A DNA stretch of 64,000 nt from Bedellia somnulentella (GCA_963576735.1 OY755197.1:10118501-10182500), one strand, 5' to 3'; shown: positions 33,701-48,700, numbered from the stretch's first letter. Translations and numbers: made by a program. The notes: a model not told the origin generated them from the sequence alone.

Positions 33701-36700
33701 TATGTCAAGATAACACGATTTTAAATATCAAACAATTATCAAAATCAATCAATAAATTATATTGAACTTGATTTTAAAAATAAATTGAATGTCCCGGTGC
33801 TAATCCAAAATTATGAAAACTTAATGCATTAGTTGTAAACCTAGAAAACTACAATTTGATTTTAATGTAGTAAGAGTTTTAGTTACACTGAATTAAATAA
33901 AATACTGTTACGACATCTGTTCGCAAGTAGGAGATAGGATTTGCCACTACTAGATTATACTAGATGGCGTTACTAGTATTTTAATAAGTAAAAAAGGAAT
34001 TACTAGATGTTTCTCGAATATCGACTTTTCGAGAATGTGGTACTAGAACTTTCTGTAATAAAGAGCAACGCGTGCTACGGAATTATTCGAGTGCGAAGAA
34101 CTAAAGCGAGAACAAGCGAAATACTAGAGCGAAGAAATTAAATACGACAGTGCAGTGATATACGGATTACGGAAATAAGCTTAACGGTGTGGACAGTGTT
34201 ACTATAACGGAGTAAATTAGTGTTGTTAATTAGTGCGAGTATCGATAGTGTTTGTTGTGTTGTGTAAAGTGCGTTATTGGTCAATAAATATAATTACACC
34301 TTATTGCACGAAAGTGTGACTGGTATTTATCAAATTAAGAACCCGGTACGTAACAATTGGTGTCAGAAGTGGGATTTGAAGATGCCAGTTATGCCGAAGG
34401 AAGACGGAAGAGAGGGTATGAAGACACGCGCTCAGAAAGCCGCAGAGGGTGAACAGCTGTCGGAAATGAGGTCATCGGTCACGAACCCTCGGAGTGACAT
34501 TCCAGAGGAGACGTCCGCGGTGACTAACGCGCCGTCTACATCAACGGCGCCGGCGGCCGCAACTAATACTGACTTGGCGATGATAATTGAAATGTTTCAA
34601 AGCATGCGTGAAGCACAACAAAGCATACAGGATGTTGTGAAAAACATACATTCGGAGGTACAGGGTGTTGTGAAACAAGAAGTTCGTGAGTTGCGCGAGG
34701 AACAGCAAACTAAGTTCTCACAAGTTCTCACTGCGGTCAATGAAGTCAGTGGTCGGGTGGTTACTGTGGAAAAAGACGTAGAGCAGATGAAGGAGCAGGT
34801 AACCACTATTGAGAAAGATATCGATGACATGAAGACCGACTTCCGCGGAATGGAGAAAAGGGTTCTGCAGCTTGAATCACGACCGGTCAAGGTTGTCTCC
34901 GGTGAGAATGTAGTAGCTGTCCATGGTCCTCGTGTGAAGGTTCCTCCCTACGACGGAACAACATCCTGGTCGGCGTATAGACATCAGTTCCAGACTGTTG
35001 CGGCTGCCAATGGTTGAACTGATGAACAGTGTTTGACTGCACTGACGGTGGCGCTCCGAGGTCAAGCACTGTCAGTAATAGAGGCGCTGCCGACTCCGAG
35101 TGGTGGTTTCAAGGACCTGCTGGATGCGTTGGAGTCTCGCTATGGAGAGCGACACCTGGAGCACGTGTTCCGCCCTCAGCTGCGTGATAGGGTCCAGCGT
35201 TCCGGAGAGGGACTTCAGCAGTGGGCCCTTGAAATCGAGAAGCTCGTCCGCAAGGCCTATCCCAGTGTAGATCCGAAGACGGTGGAAATGAACCTGGTGC
35301 AAGCATTCGTCGACGGCATCAGAGATATCGAAGTGAGAACAGCGGTGAGACTTCAACACCACACGTCTCTCAAGGATGCCTTGGCGAACGCTCTAGAAGT
35401 TGAAGCTTGCCGCCAGGATACGCGCCAAACTCATCGACTTCGTGAGATTGCGGAAGCAAATGAGGACGCCAAGGTCATTAAAGCACCCGTCGGAAGGAGT
35501 ACTGGACCGATTTGTTATGGCTGCGGGAAAAGGGGCCATTTGAGATTAAGTTGCCCGCTGAGGAAGGAAGAAAAGAGGCAGGCAGAGGCTCCTGCCGCAA
35601 ACATCCAGGGAAACGAGCATTAGCCAGGACCGGGGGGCAGGTGCTGGCTAGAGAGGAGAAAGCCCCGACAATGACCATCTCACAAGCCTGTAACGGGAAG
35701 AGTTTGGTGATATTGGGCTGTGTCAATGATCAAGACTGTAAACATTGCAGGAAGCAAGAGTCGAAGGAGGAGGTCGTGAAAGTGACTCGAATTTGTCCAT
35801 TGGATGGATGGGAAACAGAAGCTATGCAGAAGGCCCAAGAAGAAGATGAGAACCTCAGACCCATCATGAAATGGAAGAAGGAAAAACACGATCAACCGGC
35901 TTGGAGTGAAGTAGCGTCCACAGGAGTGAGTACGAAAGCTTACTGGGCGCAATGGAACAGCCTGGTTCTGATCAATGGTCTACTGTACCGGAGGTGGGAG
36001 AAACCCAACGGTAAGGAAGAGCACCTACAATTGGTCGTGCCCAGAGCCAAGGTTAAAGATGTACTGCGGGAAACACATGACGGTGTTTCGGGCGGGCATC
36101 TTGGGGTAAATCGTACGTTGCAGAAGGTTCGTGCGAAGTTTTACTGGCTTCATTGTAGGGACGACGTACAGGACTGGTGCCGGAAATGTACAACGTGTGC
36201 CGCGGTGAAAGGTCCGCAGACCCGGAGTAGAGGGGGATTACGGTTGTACAATGTGGGAGCTCCCTGGGAGAGGATTGCCGTTGATGTGGCTGGACCGTTT
36301 CCACAATCAGAGTCCGGAAATAAATATTTCATGGTGGTAATGGATTACTTCACTAAGTGGCCTGAAGTGTTTGCCATACCCAATAAAGAAGCAATAACTG
36401 TGGCTACAAAACTGGTTGAGGAAGTGATCTGTCGATTTGGCGTGCCCCTGGAGATACACTCTGACCAGGGAAGAAATTTTGAGTCACAAGTATTTCAAGA
36501 GGTGTGCAAACTACTTGGAATGCATAAAACCAGGACGACGCCATATCATCCTCAGTCAGATGGAATGGTGGAGAGGTTCAACCAAACACTGGAGAGACAG
36601 TTGGCGAAGATGGTTGAAAAACATCAGAAGGACTGGGACAAACACATTCCATTATTTTTACTGTCTTACCGGTCAGCTGTTCACGAAAGCACGAAGGAAA

Positions 36701-39700
36701 CACCTGCTTTCGTCAATTTCGGAAGAGAGCTACGATTGCCTGTAGATTTGTTGACAGGAGGGTCACCAGATGAGCCGCAGAGTGTAACTGAATATGTAAG
36801 CGATTTGAGGGAAAGAATGCAAGATGTACATTCCCTAGTGCGTGAAAATGGTTTACATGCTAGTGAAAAGATGAAAACCAGATATGACCGTAAAGCTAAC
36901 ACGCCGCGTTTCGAAGAGGGTATGCTCGTCTGGTTACACAATCCAACTCGCCAGAAAGGGAAGTCCCCTAAGTTACAAAATAGGAGGGAAGGACCGTACA
37001 AGGTGGTCACTAGAATAAACGATGTAACGTACAGAATTCAACGCCAACCTAGAGGGGCTTCGAAAATAGTTCACATCGATCGACTTGCGAAGTACCATGG
37101 AAGCAATAATACTCGGGACGAGTATTAATGTAAGGAGGGGGTAATGTTACGACATCTGTTCGCAAGTAGGAGATAGGATTTGCCACTACTAGATTATACT
37201 AGATGGCGTTACTAGTATTTTAATAAGTAAAAAAGGAATTACTAGATGTTTCTCGAATATCGACTTTTCGAGAATGTGGTACTAGAACTTTCTGTAATAT
37301 TCGCGTATTTGAGATTTGGCATATATAAAGAGCAACGCGTGCTACGGAATTATTCGAGTGCGAAGAACTAAAGCGAGAACAAGCGAAATACTAGAGCGAA
37401 GAAATTAAATACGACAGTGCAGTGATATACGGATTACGGAAATAAGCTTAACGGTGTGGACAGTGTTACTATAACGGAGTAAATTAGTGTTGTTAATTAG
37501 TGCGAGTATCGATAGTGTTTGTTGTGTTGTGTAAAGTGCGTTATTGGTCAATAAATATAATTACACCTTATTGCACGAAAGTGTGACTGGTATTTATCAA
37601 ATTAAGAACCCGGTACGTAACAATACATACCTGAGACGAATGTTGACGGGATTCATCGATGTTAACCGAACTCTTTGAATACAATTTAAAACTTTTTGCT
37701 ATTATAATTAAAACAACTATTGACTTTAGGATATTTTTATTGCTATCGTTTTAAGTATCACTTTCATTTGCTTACCCATACGTTCGTTACCGATCAATCA
37801 CGCAGCATCACACTGCAGTGCTCTATGGTAGTGTAATGGAATGAAATGTAGTGCCATGCTAAGTGTGATGTTTGGAATGGTCGAGTAATGTGTAATGTAT
37901 CAGTACGCGTCCGAGCGATATTACGTGTGATGCATTGCTCGCATTGCTTACACCATGCCTGGTTGTGAGTATCCAGGTTGTTTTTTTTATATTTTGTACA
38001 ACTCAACTGCAAACTTACTATAGGTTTGCTACAAATTACTACTGAAATTTTAGCAAACCTGTAAGTTTAAAAAAATAAAATAAAAAAATATTGAGGCCTT
38101 TTATGTTTATGAATCTAGTTTTGGAACATAATACAAAGGAACACATAGTTGTTTTAATACTCATCATGATGCATAATATCTTTATTATTTATTTTAAATT
38201 TGAGATAGTCACCCGCTTATTGTAGTGTCTTCATATTATTCACGTTTGAGGTAAAAACGTCAAAATCAAAATATTCTTTATTAAACCAAGTAGGTATTAT
38301 ACATTTTCTTCGGCCCCCTGTAAAGCTGTACAAAGCGTGTGTAAGATAATACCGTGAATCCTTAAGAGAATTACATGACCAAGGATTAATAAAGTAACTG
38401 TTTAAATATTAGTTTGCAATACAAAGTAAGAATTAAACATTTCGAAACTTTTAACAACTACCTTCTAATAAAATAGTCAGCCGTACATTTGTTATCAGTG
38501 AAATATTTAAGTTGCATTTGCGAAGGTCGCCTTTAATTTCAATAAAAGAAAATTGGATTTGCGTTATACTAATTGTTAGGCCCATTGAGATCAAAGAAGC
38601 TAAAGTATGTGTACTGAGGGTTGGCTTGATTGTTTACTAAGCTGAAATTTGTCAGTTTCAGTTCTCCACCATGGATCGAGAAGAGAGCAGGAGTCGTAGC
38701 CTCAGTTACGATAGATTGAGCGCAGAATTGGTATGGAGGTGCCAAAAAAAAAAAAGGGCCAGTCAACACGGAGGTGTTGGAGATGACAGGAAGCGTTATG
38801 CTGAACGACCGTGGGTATTACGGGAGCGTGGTACCGAGGTCAATCGACAACCGTGGGTATTACGGGAGCGTGATACCGAGGTAAATCGACCGTGGGTATT
38901 ACGGGAGCGTGATACCGAGGTCAATCGAGGTGAACAGGTGAACAACGAATAGTCCAATAACAGCGGAGAGGTCTCTTCGTAAGCCGGTTCGGCGTACACG
39001 AGAGCGTTCGCCTAGTGTAGAGGCGCGAAGACGAGAAAATAGCAGGGAGCGATGTTCACAGCATTGTGCACGCAAACGCGAGGGTGGATACTATTCCCAA
39101 AACAAAATAGACAGTAACCGCAGCTCTTTGGTTGGGTCGCTCAGTTTGAAACGACGTAGGGTAAATGATAATGGATGAGCTATTGTTTATTTTGTCTGAG
39201 ATGCTGGCTGAAAGAGTTCAGTACGGAGAATCGCTTGATCAATATTATTACGCCAAAAACAATCTACTAAATTAATGTAAAATTAATGGGCGCCAGGATG
39301 TCGATTGTCTGCTGCACGGTGTAGGGTAGGTGCCCAGGCAGCTGCTTAAACCCGAACAAGTTTTTAATTTCTTTAATACGGTTAAAGTTGGTCAATATGG
39401 TGACCATCTTGAATGATTCTCAAGGCGAAAAATTGATCGCAAATGTACTCTGCTTTTGCGATGGACAAGATGCTTCAAATTCAAATTTATTTACCGAAAA
39501 GGGCAAAATACAACTTGTAATTATTTAACTATATAAACTCAATTAATGCTAGGTAGATTTACAAATTCTTAACAATGTAAGGTTTTACGAATATGTTTAA
39601 TTGTAGCTCAATCTAAAATAATAATAATAGAAAACGATTTAATTTTCGGGTAATTTCAAAAAGTTTGTTATATTTGGTCTCCGGACTGGGCGAACCTGTT

Positions 39701-42700
39701 GGGCAGATGCCGGAATTTTCGCTTTGTCGCGGAGTCCTTATTGATGTAATGATATTAAAACCAATATTTAATATTTACATCAAATGGGGACTACTACTGA
39801 TTTAATAAATTGAATATTCTGTTTCAAAAATTGATCATAGTTACAATTTGTGGATGTATTGTTCCTGTTTTGTGTTGTGTACACTTTGTATTTTTTACAT
39901 TAATATTCAGTATTGCAAATTAATAAGATAATGTATTTAAATATCAATAATAAAACTAAATTCCATTACTTAAATTAAATAATATCAACAATATCAAAGA
40001 TAAATTATTATAATTATGACCGCCTTGTTCACCTGGTCTGGCTGGAAAAGTCTTCTCATTTGTCAGTTCATTGCAGCGAACAAAAAAATATATATACATA
40101 CCAAGAAGGGTAATCCGAAGGATAAAAATGAAAAACAATGAAATAGCTCTAAATACTTAACTGACATCAAAGTAAATGGGGTAGCACTAAATTGCTGTGT
40201 AGAGGTTGTAAGTCACGCTCTGTCATAAAACCTACTAAAGCCAGAGAGCTCAACTTTGATATGATAGTTCCAAAGGGTATACCTCTACTCAGGGCTATAG
40301 GTAGGGCTCTGATAAATCCCGTGAGCATTACAACTACAACGTAGAAGTTCAGAACGTAAAACGAACGATAAAGACGTACATCGGTGGAGACTATGTTTTA
40401 TTTACCATATAAACCAAATCAGCATCAAACATTCAATACTTTTCTTCTGAAGTTTTCTTAAATCTTAAGTAATTTTTAGCCAAAATCTTTAGTAGCTTTG
40501 AGATATCTTAACCATAATAGATATGCTGGTGTAAAGGTGCATGGGTTGGTAGAGAGTGATAAACATCATAGCATAAACGTCAACAAGGGTATACCTCCTG
40601 TGTACCTGTGATCCTCTCGCGGACACGATAGCTGCCTACAACGGCTTAGGCATCAAGATGAACTGTCCGTGTGAATTATAATTGTCTTATTTTCGTTAAT
40701 TCTGGTATTTAAGTCATAATCATTAGCACAGAATCTAAATCCATTGCATATCCTTCGGGAAATATTAAATTTTTAGCCATTCATGTCGAAATTAAGACTG
40801 TAATTATTACCATTTTATATGCTTTGCTTTGGATCCGAAATAAAAGATTTCGATGCAAATCCATACTAATATTATAAATGGGAAAGTGAGTTTGTTTGTT
40901 TGTTTGTTCCGCTGTCACGCCGTAAATACTGAACCGATTGCTTTGAAATTTTTCAGACGTGTATTTAGAAGTCTAAATTAAATAATAGGGTACTTTTTAT
41001 CCCGGAAAAAATATGTTTCCACGGGAAATCAAAAATATTGTTTGCTTACTAAATGCATTGGAGATGGCGCTGTGTATCGTTTAAAACAACGTAACATATT
41101 GTAAACTAATATAAAAATCAAAATTTAGAAGCTTAATGGTACGGTAATGCATCCCCGAAAATAAGGAACTCCCGAGCCATGATGTACTATTTTTTTATCG
41201 TATACAATTTTTTTTACATCTACTTATATTGCAAACGAATATTAACATGTAAATATAGAAACTAAATGAAACGACGACGATTCCTTGAAACTAAGGTATC
41301 CGCAAGAGTTCTCATAGGAACATCAAAAAACCTTAACTCATATATGGCTCAAAATATTGCAGCGATTATTTTTATCATCGATGGAATTCACATCAGACAC
41401 TTTTTTAATGTTCATTTTGGAAAGATGAAGGGGTTTCATCAATTTAAATGACAAATTTGTTTATCAATAGTAAGACTAATGTGAAATAAAGCGTAATAAA
41501 AATTTGACACCGCCCCGGTAACGTCTCCGTGGCGTAGCGGTATAACTAACTACTATGAATATTTAATTAGAACTATTATGAATCAATCGTCCCGGGTTCG
41601 TATCTCAGGTAATTCAAGCTTTTTGTAAAAAAAATTTTTGTCAGCTTAAAATAACACTATATATAATAATAACAAGCACTATCCCTTCAATTTAGCGATT
41701 ATTTTGGAAGGAGATCCACCACTAATCATCCCTATATTGCCGAGCAATCGCTGCAAGCTCTCCCACTATCACCAACGGTCAGTGTAGGGGGCAGCACCGG
41801 GCCGTCGCCGCAGCGCCAAACTACTATCCGTATCTGTACTTACTAGAGATATTCTCATTTCTGAACATAAAAACTTGGTATATTTGTTTCATGATTCTTA
41901 TGAACAATTAAAAAGGAATTTTTGGAACTCATCCCCTAACGGGTTGATATAGCAAATGAAAGTTAATATAGAGTTTTTTTACATTTTATAATAAAACTTG
42001 GTGCGATTGAATTTATGAAATCCAACTATCAATCATTCATGAATATATGCTAACAACCATAAATTCCATAAAAGGGTGGCCATAGCTTCGGAGATACTAA
42101 TTCTTCATCCAATTTTGGAAATATATTGATAAAAGATAGGTTAATAAAGGTTGTTAGTGATGGGTCACAAACTGCATCGCCCAACAATCACTTAAAAAGC
42201 CTCAATGTCCTTTATGTCATTTACAACGCCCGCGGGATTATAAATATAAAAAACAGAAGTTGAGACAGTGTTTCGGTATTTTGGTATTATGTAAACTGGA
42301 TGCAAAAAATGAAGTCCACGCGGACGAAGTCGCGGGGCAAAAAGCTAGTATATTATAAAACAAATAATAACTTCTATCATCACAATATATCAATTACGAT
42401 AAAGTGTACGAATGGGCTAAAATGTTAAATACGTGAATTTTTATAGGGCTAGTATAGAATCCGCCACACTAGGGTCACCCACTCACACTTATTTAAGCAC
42501 ACCGTGTATTATTTTTGGATATCGCTGTCATCTTTGTCTTGTCAATCTATATACATAAGTGAAGCACAATAAATATATAATCTTAACATTGTTTCTGTAC
42601 TTTAAAAGTGCCGCTCATCATAACTGTCAAGACTATAACTGTAGATTTTACCTCAAATCTTCGCCCTGCTTCCATTTGTTAAAAATATAATTAGAACCAC

Positions 42701-45700
42701 GAGCAGGGGAAGGTAAAAATAAATTAAAATGGTATAAATCAAAATTATGTACATTTTACCATAGCTTAATATTTATTGGAGAAACAAACTGTACACAATA
42801 TTTCGAGCAAGGATGACCTCTAAAGTTTCTACCAATAGTTATAGTATAGTATACTAATTTTGAAGTTGATATAGAAAATTGCAAATTAAAATAAGTATTT
42901 AAAACAAAATAATTGTACATCGGCTATGATATGGATAGTTTATAGAGATGAATTCGTTTGAAGGCATCAGATTGTCATCCCCACCAGACCAAGCGAATAT
43001 AACAAGATTTTAAAAACATGTACATGTATAATTAATTATGATATTATTATTATTAAGTATACCTAAATAAGATTCTTTGTCATATATGGTACTAATTTTG
43101 AAGTAGGTATATTTATATTTAAAAACTGGTAATAAACATCAAATACAAAAAGAAATATATATGTAAGATTGTATGATATATATGTAAGATAATATATAAA
43201 GTTATCCATATTGAGGGAATAAAAGGGTAATTTATGTTACAAAAGTTTATTCAGTAATAAATTCAGATGGTGTAATTTAAACACAAAAGTAACAATAATC
43301 AATCAGAGAATAAATCAGAAATCGCTCAGCGTAATAGTGTGCTATGCGCGCGATTTATTAATCTAGCAACTTAAGGTATCTGGTACGAAGTTTATTGACT
43401 AGGTACAAGTCAGCATAGGTATTAAGACCAAGAGTGGACGGACAGTTTTTCCGGGAGCAGAATGCTCTTGAGTCAAATCAGAAACGGGAAACTCCTTTCT
43501 ATTGGCCATATGAGTTAGTTATAGCAAATCCCCGTGCAACTATTATTTTCCAAGGAAATTATTATTTTCGGTACACAATCAATAAGAGCTTATTTAGAAC
43601 TAGCTTACCATTATCATAAAGCTTACTAAATAAAAGTCAAGGTAGGAAAAATTAATAAACCCTGTACATTAAATTATCATGGTCAGGCATATATAAATTT
43701 AAAAAAGAAAAATTTTATATTATTTAAAAAAAAAAACCTAACTTAAAATTTAAAAACATCTTCCAGTTCCTCTTATCGGGAAAGGGTACCTAAGATGCTG
43801 GAAGCGTTACCGCGTTGTATGGCAAGATAAGATACATATATCGATGGATAAAAGTACTTAAAATACATACTTTAAGATAAATAAATTCATAATCTAAATA
43901 ATTATATCATGAGAAAGTTTTAGGACTCGAACATTAAAGGTTGATCGGCTGATTTAACAAAGTCCAACTGTTTACAAAAGTATTTAAAATGAATAAATGC
44001 TTAATAAAAAAAAAATGTCAGCTTCGGAAAATGGGGTGCGGAATGTGAATCGGATTCTAGTATTGTAGGACGAACAGCTGAAGTTTAACCTTGATTACAA
44101 GTCCTTTTTATGGATGGTTTTCATTAAAATTAGTTGATCCCTAGTGTCCTTTGTACATCTTAAGGGTTTTAAAGTTAGAACGTCCAGTGGCTGATGATGA
44201 TGATGATGAAGTTAGGAAGGTTGTCTAAATATGGAAATCTATAGTGAGGTGTTTAATACACTTATTTCGATTTTGTTGAAGCATTTTTATATAAACTTGA
44301 TACATGGGGTCCCATACAGTATAATAAATTTCCATAGCAACCACCATAGTAGTTCTGATTGTGACATTAAGGCTCGTACCGCGTCTTAAAAGCACTCCCT
44401 AATGACAGTCATACCTAGAAGGCAGTAATGATCTAAGCGATTTAAATAGTGAATAAATAAGAAAATATATATAAGAAAATCACATAAGTACGATATAATA
44501 TATAAACAAATAATTAATAATTAAGTTATAACCTCACGAGTATGTGAGTTGTGAATCTGCCTATTCTTTTTACTAACGTATTGATCTCTCCATTGAAGAG
44601 TTGTCTGGAAGAGATAGTTTTAAGCCACCAATTGTGCTTCTGTTTAGCAGTGTAATCTTTGTAAAATGTTTTAACTGTGATGACTGCCTCCGTGGCCTCG
44701 CGGTTTAGCGCTTGGTTTCGGGTGCGGAGGTCTCGAGTTCGATCTCCGGGGGGGTGATCACCTTACAAATTTGATTTGTAAGATTTGACCGAGTTTGGAG
44801 GGATATTGCAGGCTTGAATCACCTGAATATCCGAGAATTAAGATGATTCCGTGCTTCCGAGGGCACGTTGGGCCGTCGCTCCCGGCTACTGTTGCGGTGG
44901 TGGTCGTTGGTCTGCCAGCCCGCAATTGGCCGGCGTGGTGGACTGTGGCCAGATCGCCCTATGTAGGGTGGGCTGGAGCCCCTTGGTGGGGACATATATG
45001 GACTGTGAGGAGGAGGTACGTGATGAGTACCATTATGGGTTCTATTCTATATTTATGTGCTTAATATTACAATTCGTATAATAAAAAAATAAAAAAATAC
45101 ATTGTAAGTGTGTAATGTGTAGAATATGTAAATACAAATATATATGTATATTGAATGTGTAAATAATATGTAAATGTCTGTAAAACTATGTGTATGATAT
45201 GTGTGTGCATATATATGTATAAAAAGTTAATGCAATCGCAATTATGAAACATTAGTACGGATTAACACATTAGGACCTGTTAATTTTGAATCACTTGTTA
45301 CCAGGATTTACAAGTTATTTAAAGACTTACCTATGTATAAAAAAATATATAAAATAATAAAGTTTTATTAATTCTTTAAAAAAATATTTCCAAAAGCGAA
45401 GGGACTCGCTTATAACAGGAAGGCCGAGCTGTAAGCTTATAATAATGAGTGTGCTATGATTGGCTATTATACTGTATAATTTATACTATTTATAATTGAT
45501 AAACTGTATAGTTTTATTGTGTAATCATATTATTTACCTATTTAATAAGTATTAGTGGTATCGTGTATGAATAATGAGATACTTGTTTGACTTTACTTCA
45601 AAACAGCTCACGCTGATTAAAATAATGATTGTAATTAAAACCATAATTTTAGTAAATACTCATTTCTAAAATGTTATTATTTATTTATAAATGAGTTATA

Positions 45701-48700
45701 ATAATGATTATGTAAATTTGAGTAAAGTATTATTAATAAGACTGTTAGTTGATTTGAGGTTAGGTAAGGTATAAATATACGATCTCTGTTTTTGCGTGGG
45801 CATTTGTCAGTAGTCCGTTGTATCGGCAAGTGGTTGTGAAAGATGAAATTATACGAAGTGTACCGCCATTTTGGGTTTTTATTTCAAAACCTCCACACTC
45901 CCTGAAGTTGACCCTACAATTGTTTGCCTTTTGACTTAAAAGCCAACAACACACTCTTTTGGACATAGTACCTTAGGCCATGTTCGGATGCATAACGCTC
46001 ACACACTACTAATAGGCGTCTTAATGCACTGATCGAAGGGCTCAGCAACACCATATCATCAGCATAACTTATGTAATTGAACATCAATCCATCAATTGAA
46101 CATCCAAGTCCGGTGTTACTGAGCTCCTCGATCAACTCATTCACATATAAATTGAACAGTTTCGGCGAGGTTATTCCACCTTGCCTCACCCCGCATAACA
46201 ATTTGTAATCTCTTGAATAAAAGCTTTTCATAACAAACAAGGTCAAAAGCTTTCGACAGATCTAAAAAGAGAGCTACAATCTAGTCACCGACCATTCAGG
46301 CTATGGACTTTGCCAAACGTTTTTAACGCCTAACTTATCTATTACCCTTGCCGTCATCATCCTTTAGACCTAAAAGCAAATCACTGACCACTCAAGCCAG
46401 TGACTTTGACTAACAAATTATATAAAAACTCACCTATCAGTCTTGCCACTATTTCCGCTGCTATTACTTCCGGTACCATTATTTCCGGTGCCGTTATCAG
46501 CCAATCCGAATGTCCGTTGAGGCGCCGGGTATCTTTGCTCGCTTATACTTAGCATGCCGGCCACTGCTGCGTGCTCTCTGGGGCAAATTATTGTTATTAG
46601 TTATAAAAAAAAAAAGTTTATTGTGACACAAAGAAATAATAACAATAAGTTGGAACATAGTTGAGATGAAGTGGAATAATAACAATTATCTGATTTCACT
46701 CTTTGACACACATGTTTTGAGTTAGATATGAAAACAATTACACAGGGGTTCCTAAAAAGGCTAAGCCTGTGACTTAGGAAACCAAGTAATAACAAATTAA
46801 AATGTAGTAAATTGAATCAATCAGAAATGTATTAGAAATAGTATTAATAATAGTGGAGAGAGTAATATAAAATTGAACATGATTGTTAATAAAACTTATA
46901 ACTATGTTAGTAAATATGAAAAGGTAAATGAGTATCAATGCTAAATAATAATAAATATAATATAATATAAAATATTTGTAAAACATAAATGAATGTATGT
47001 GTTATGTGTTTATATATGTATGTGTATTGTGTACATATGGAAAAACCGTATCAGTTTAATACTAGAAATCAACCATATATAATATTTTCAGTGGAATCGT
47101 AATCAAGTTCCCGGAGCCACAAAGACATATTGGTCACAAACAATGGGTTAAGGGGGACCTAATATTAATGAGACATGATGTTTGGCGCGCTTTTGGATAC
47201 CTATAGTTTTATATTAGGTATGTAGGGTAAAAATGTGTCGATGTGTCTAGTGAATGTGCTCACAGTGTGTTAACAGCCTTGAGAAAAATTCGTATAAATT
47301 TTATTGAAAGGAATTTCTGAGAAAGACAGATTAATTTACTAACCATACTTTAATTTTTCTACCATACATATGGCTAATACACCATAGCAAACAATGTGTG
47401 TCACACCTTTTAACCCATTATGGGGCAGTGGCCAAATAGTAGCCATCATAATTTCAACCTTACCTACCTTCAAATAGATGTGAAATACAATGAATTTTTG
47501 ATCATACCTCTGCCTTGTAAAGGGTTAAGTCACGAGACGTTTAGTAGAATTTGATCATCTCCCTTCAAGGCATGCACGAAAGTATGAAACTTTTTACAAA
47601 TATTCTTTTTAACAAATCAAACAATAATGACTTCTATTACTCTACTTAAATTTATTTTAAAGGAAAGCTAATGACTGTAATACAAATACATAATAAACAT
47701 AAACATAAACGTTCACGCCGAATATCCCCGAAGGGGTTGGCAGAGGTACTAATACTTCTGAACATCACGTGACTTTGTCACCTGGTGTTCAGAGTACCCA
47801 CGTTTTGCATGGACAGTGTACTCACGTGATAGGGGGCAGGCCTATCGCCGTTTTGTACGAATACACTGTCACATGACTAAGTACAACTCAGCCATGTGGG
47901 TTTCCTCACGATGTTTTCCCTCACCGTTAACATCCATTATAAATTAACCACACATGTCTTTAGAAAAGACAAATTGGTGTAGGCCCGACCCAGGATTTGA
48001 ACACTAGTCGTTTGCACGATAACCGAGTGTTCTACCCACTGGGCTATCACGGTTGCTCTGTTGTAATACAAATAATATTCTCATATACTCACGTAGCCGT
48101 AGTAGGTTCTTCCTCAGCCAACACGGAAGCTTGTATCAGCGACTCGATCCCGTTGGAAGGAGTTGGTCTGGTAGCCCGGAAACTCGGGTTTTGAGATACT
48201 GTAGACAAATGGAAATTATATTAATGTACTTAGGATATAATTATTCTTTTTTTTCGAGAGAGGGCGTATGAGGCGACTGAAGGTAAGGGGATATATAAAT
48301 AAAATAAATGACAATTTTTATTAATATTAATGTTATTGTGGTAAAGTTATACAGCTATTGCGCTCACTTGTACGTCGAATCCATCAAGAGGAACAGAGAC
48401 GGAAACAAAGAATGCAGATTACTTCAATAAAAAATATGTATATACGTTTTGTTCAATATTCAAGCAACTTTATAGAGTTTGAAAACCACCACCATAAGTC
48501 TATTTTCGCAAACATTCCCTGAAAACTAAGAGAGCATAAGTGTGTCGTTGTCCACCCAACTTTCAAATGGAATTTCAATACTGAAGTTCTGGATGCCTTT
48601 TTTTTGGGATCTATAGCCATTATTATAGTATGTAATTAAATGCCGTGTAGTGTCGGCTTAGAATAACACTAACCCATTTCTACCCGAGGGTGATCGTAAG

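Larger units (their letters stand above)
33907..37622 (+). mobile_element. Gypsy-family LTR retrotransposon lacking PR-RT-RH
   Basis: LTRs at 33907-34355 and 37145-37622 (TGTTACGA...ACGTAACA), target duplication ATAC (33903-33906, 37623-37626), primer-binding site TGGTGTCAGAAGTGGGA (34358-34374) and purine tract AAGGAGGGGG (about 37132-37141). Internal coding is Gag, then integrase; protease, reverse transcriptase and RNase H are missing. LTRs are near identical except for one deletion. Confidence 0.92.
32379..45918 (+). mobile_element. Composite LTR element (13.5 kb, LARD-like)
   Basis: Two 489-bp direct repeats (32379-32867, 45430-45918) start TGTAAGC and end CCTACA. They appear identical by eye and are flanked outside by the 4-bp duplication ATTG (32375-32378, 45919-45922). 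Inside are a decayed gag (38671-39430), a gypsy element, a Helitron, part of a SINE-R and a SINE-C, but no pol of its own. The presumed primer-binding region after the left LTR (CTCAGAAGTGAGGAT) resembles that of the gypsy element inside (GTCAGAAGTGGGAT), supporting plus orientation. Confidence 0.83.

Noticed and set aside
35512..35623. Intact Gag-Pol fusion by frameshifting
   Set aside because: The overlap exists, but protease and RT are absent, so the frame following gag is a deletion product.
34877..36332. Several minus-strand frames across the gypsy element
   Set aside because: All are shadows of Gag and integrase coding sequence on the plus strand.
41525..41605. tRNA gene with intron inside the Helitron
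   Set aside because: Only box-like words remain and no acceptor stem pairs.
45067..45252. Minus-strand 61-codon frame
   Set aside because: Low-complexity TATA/CATA sequence without coding features.
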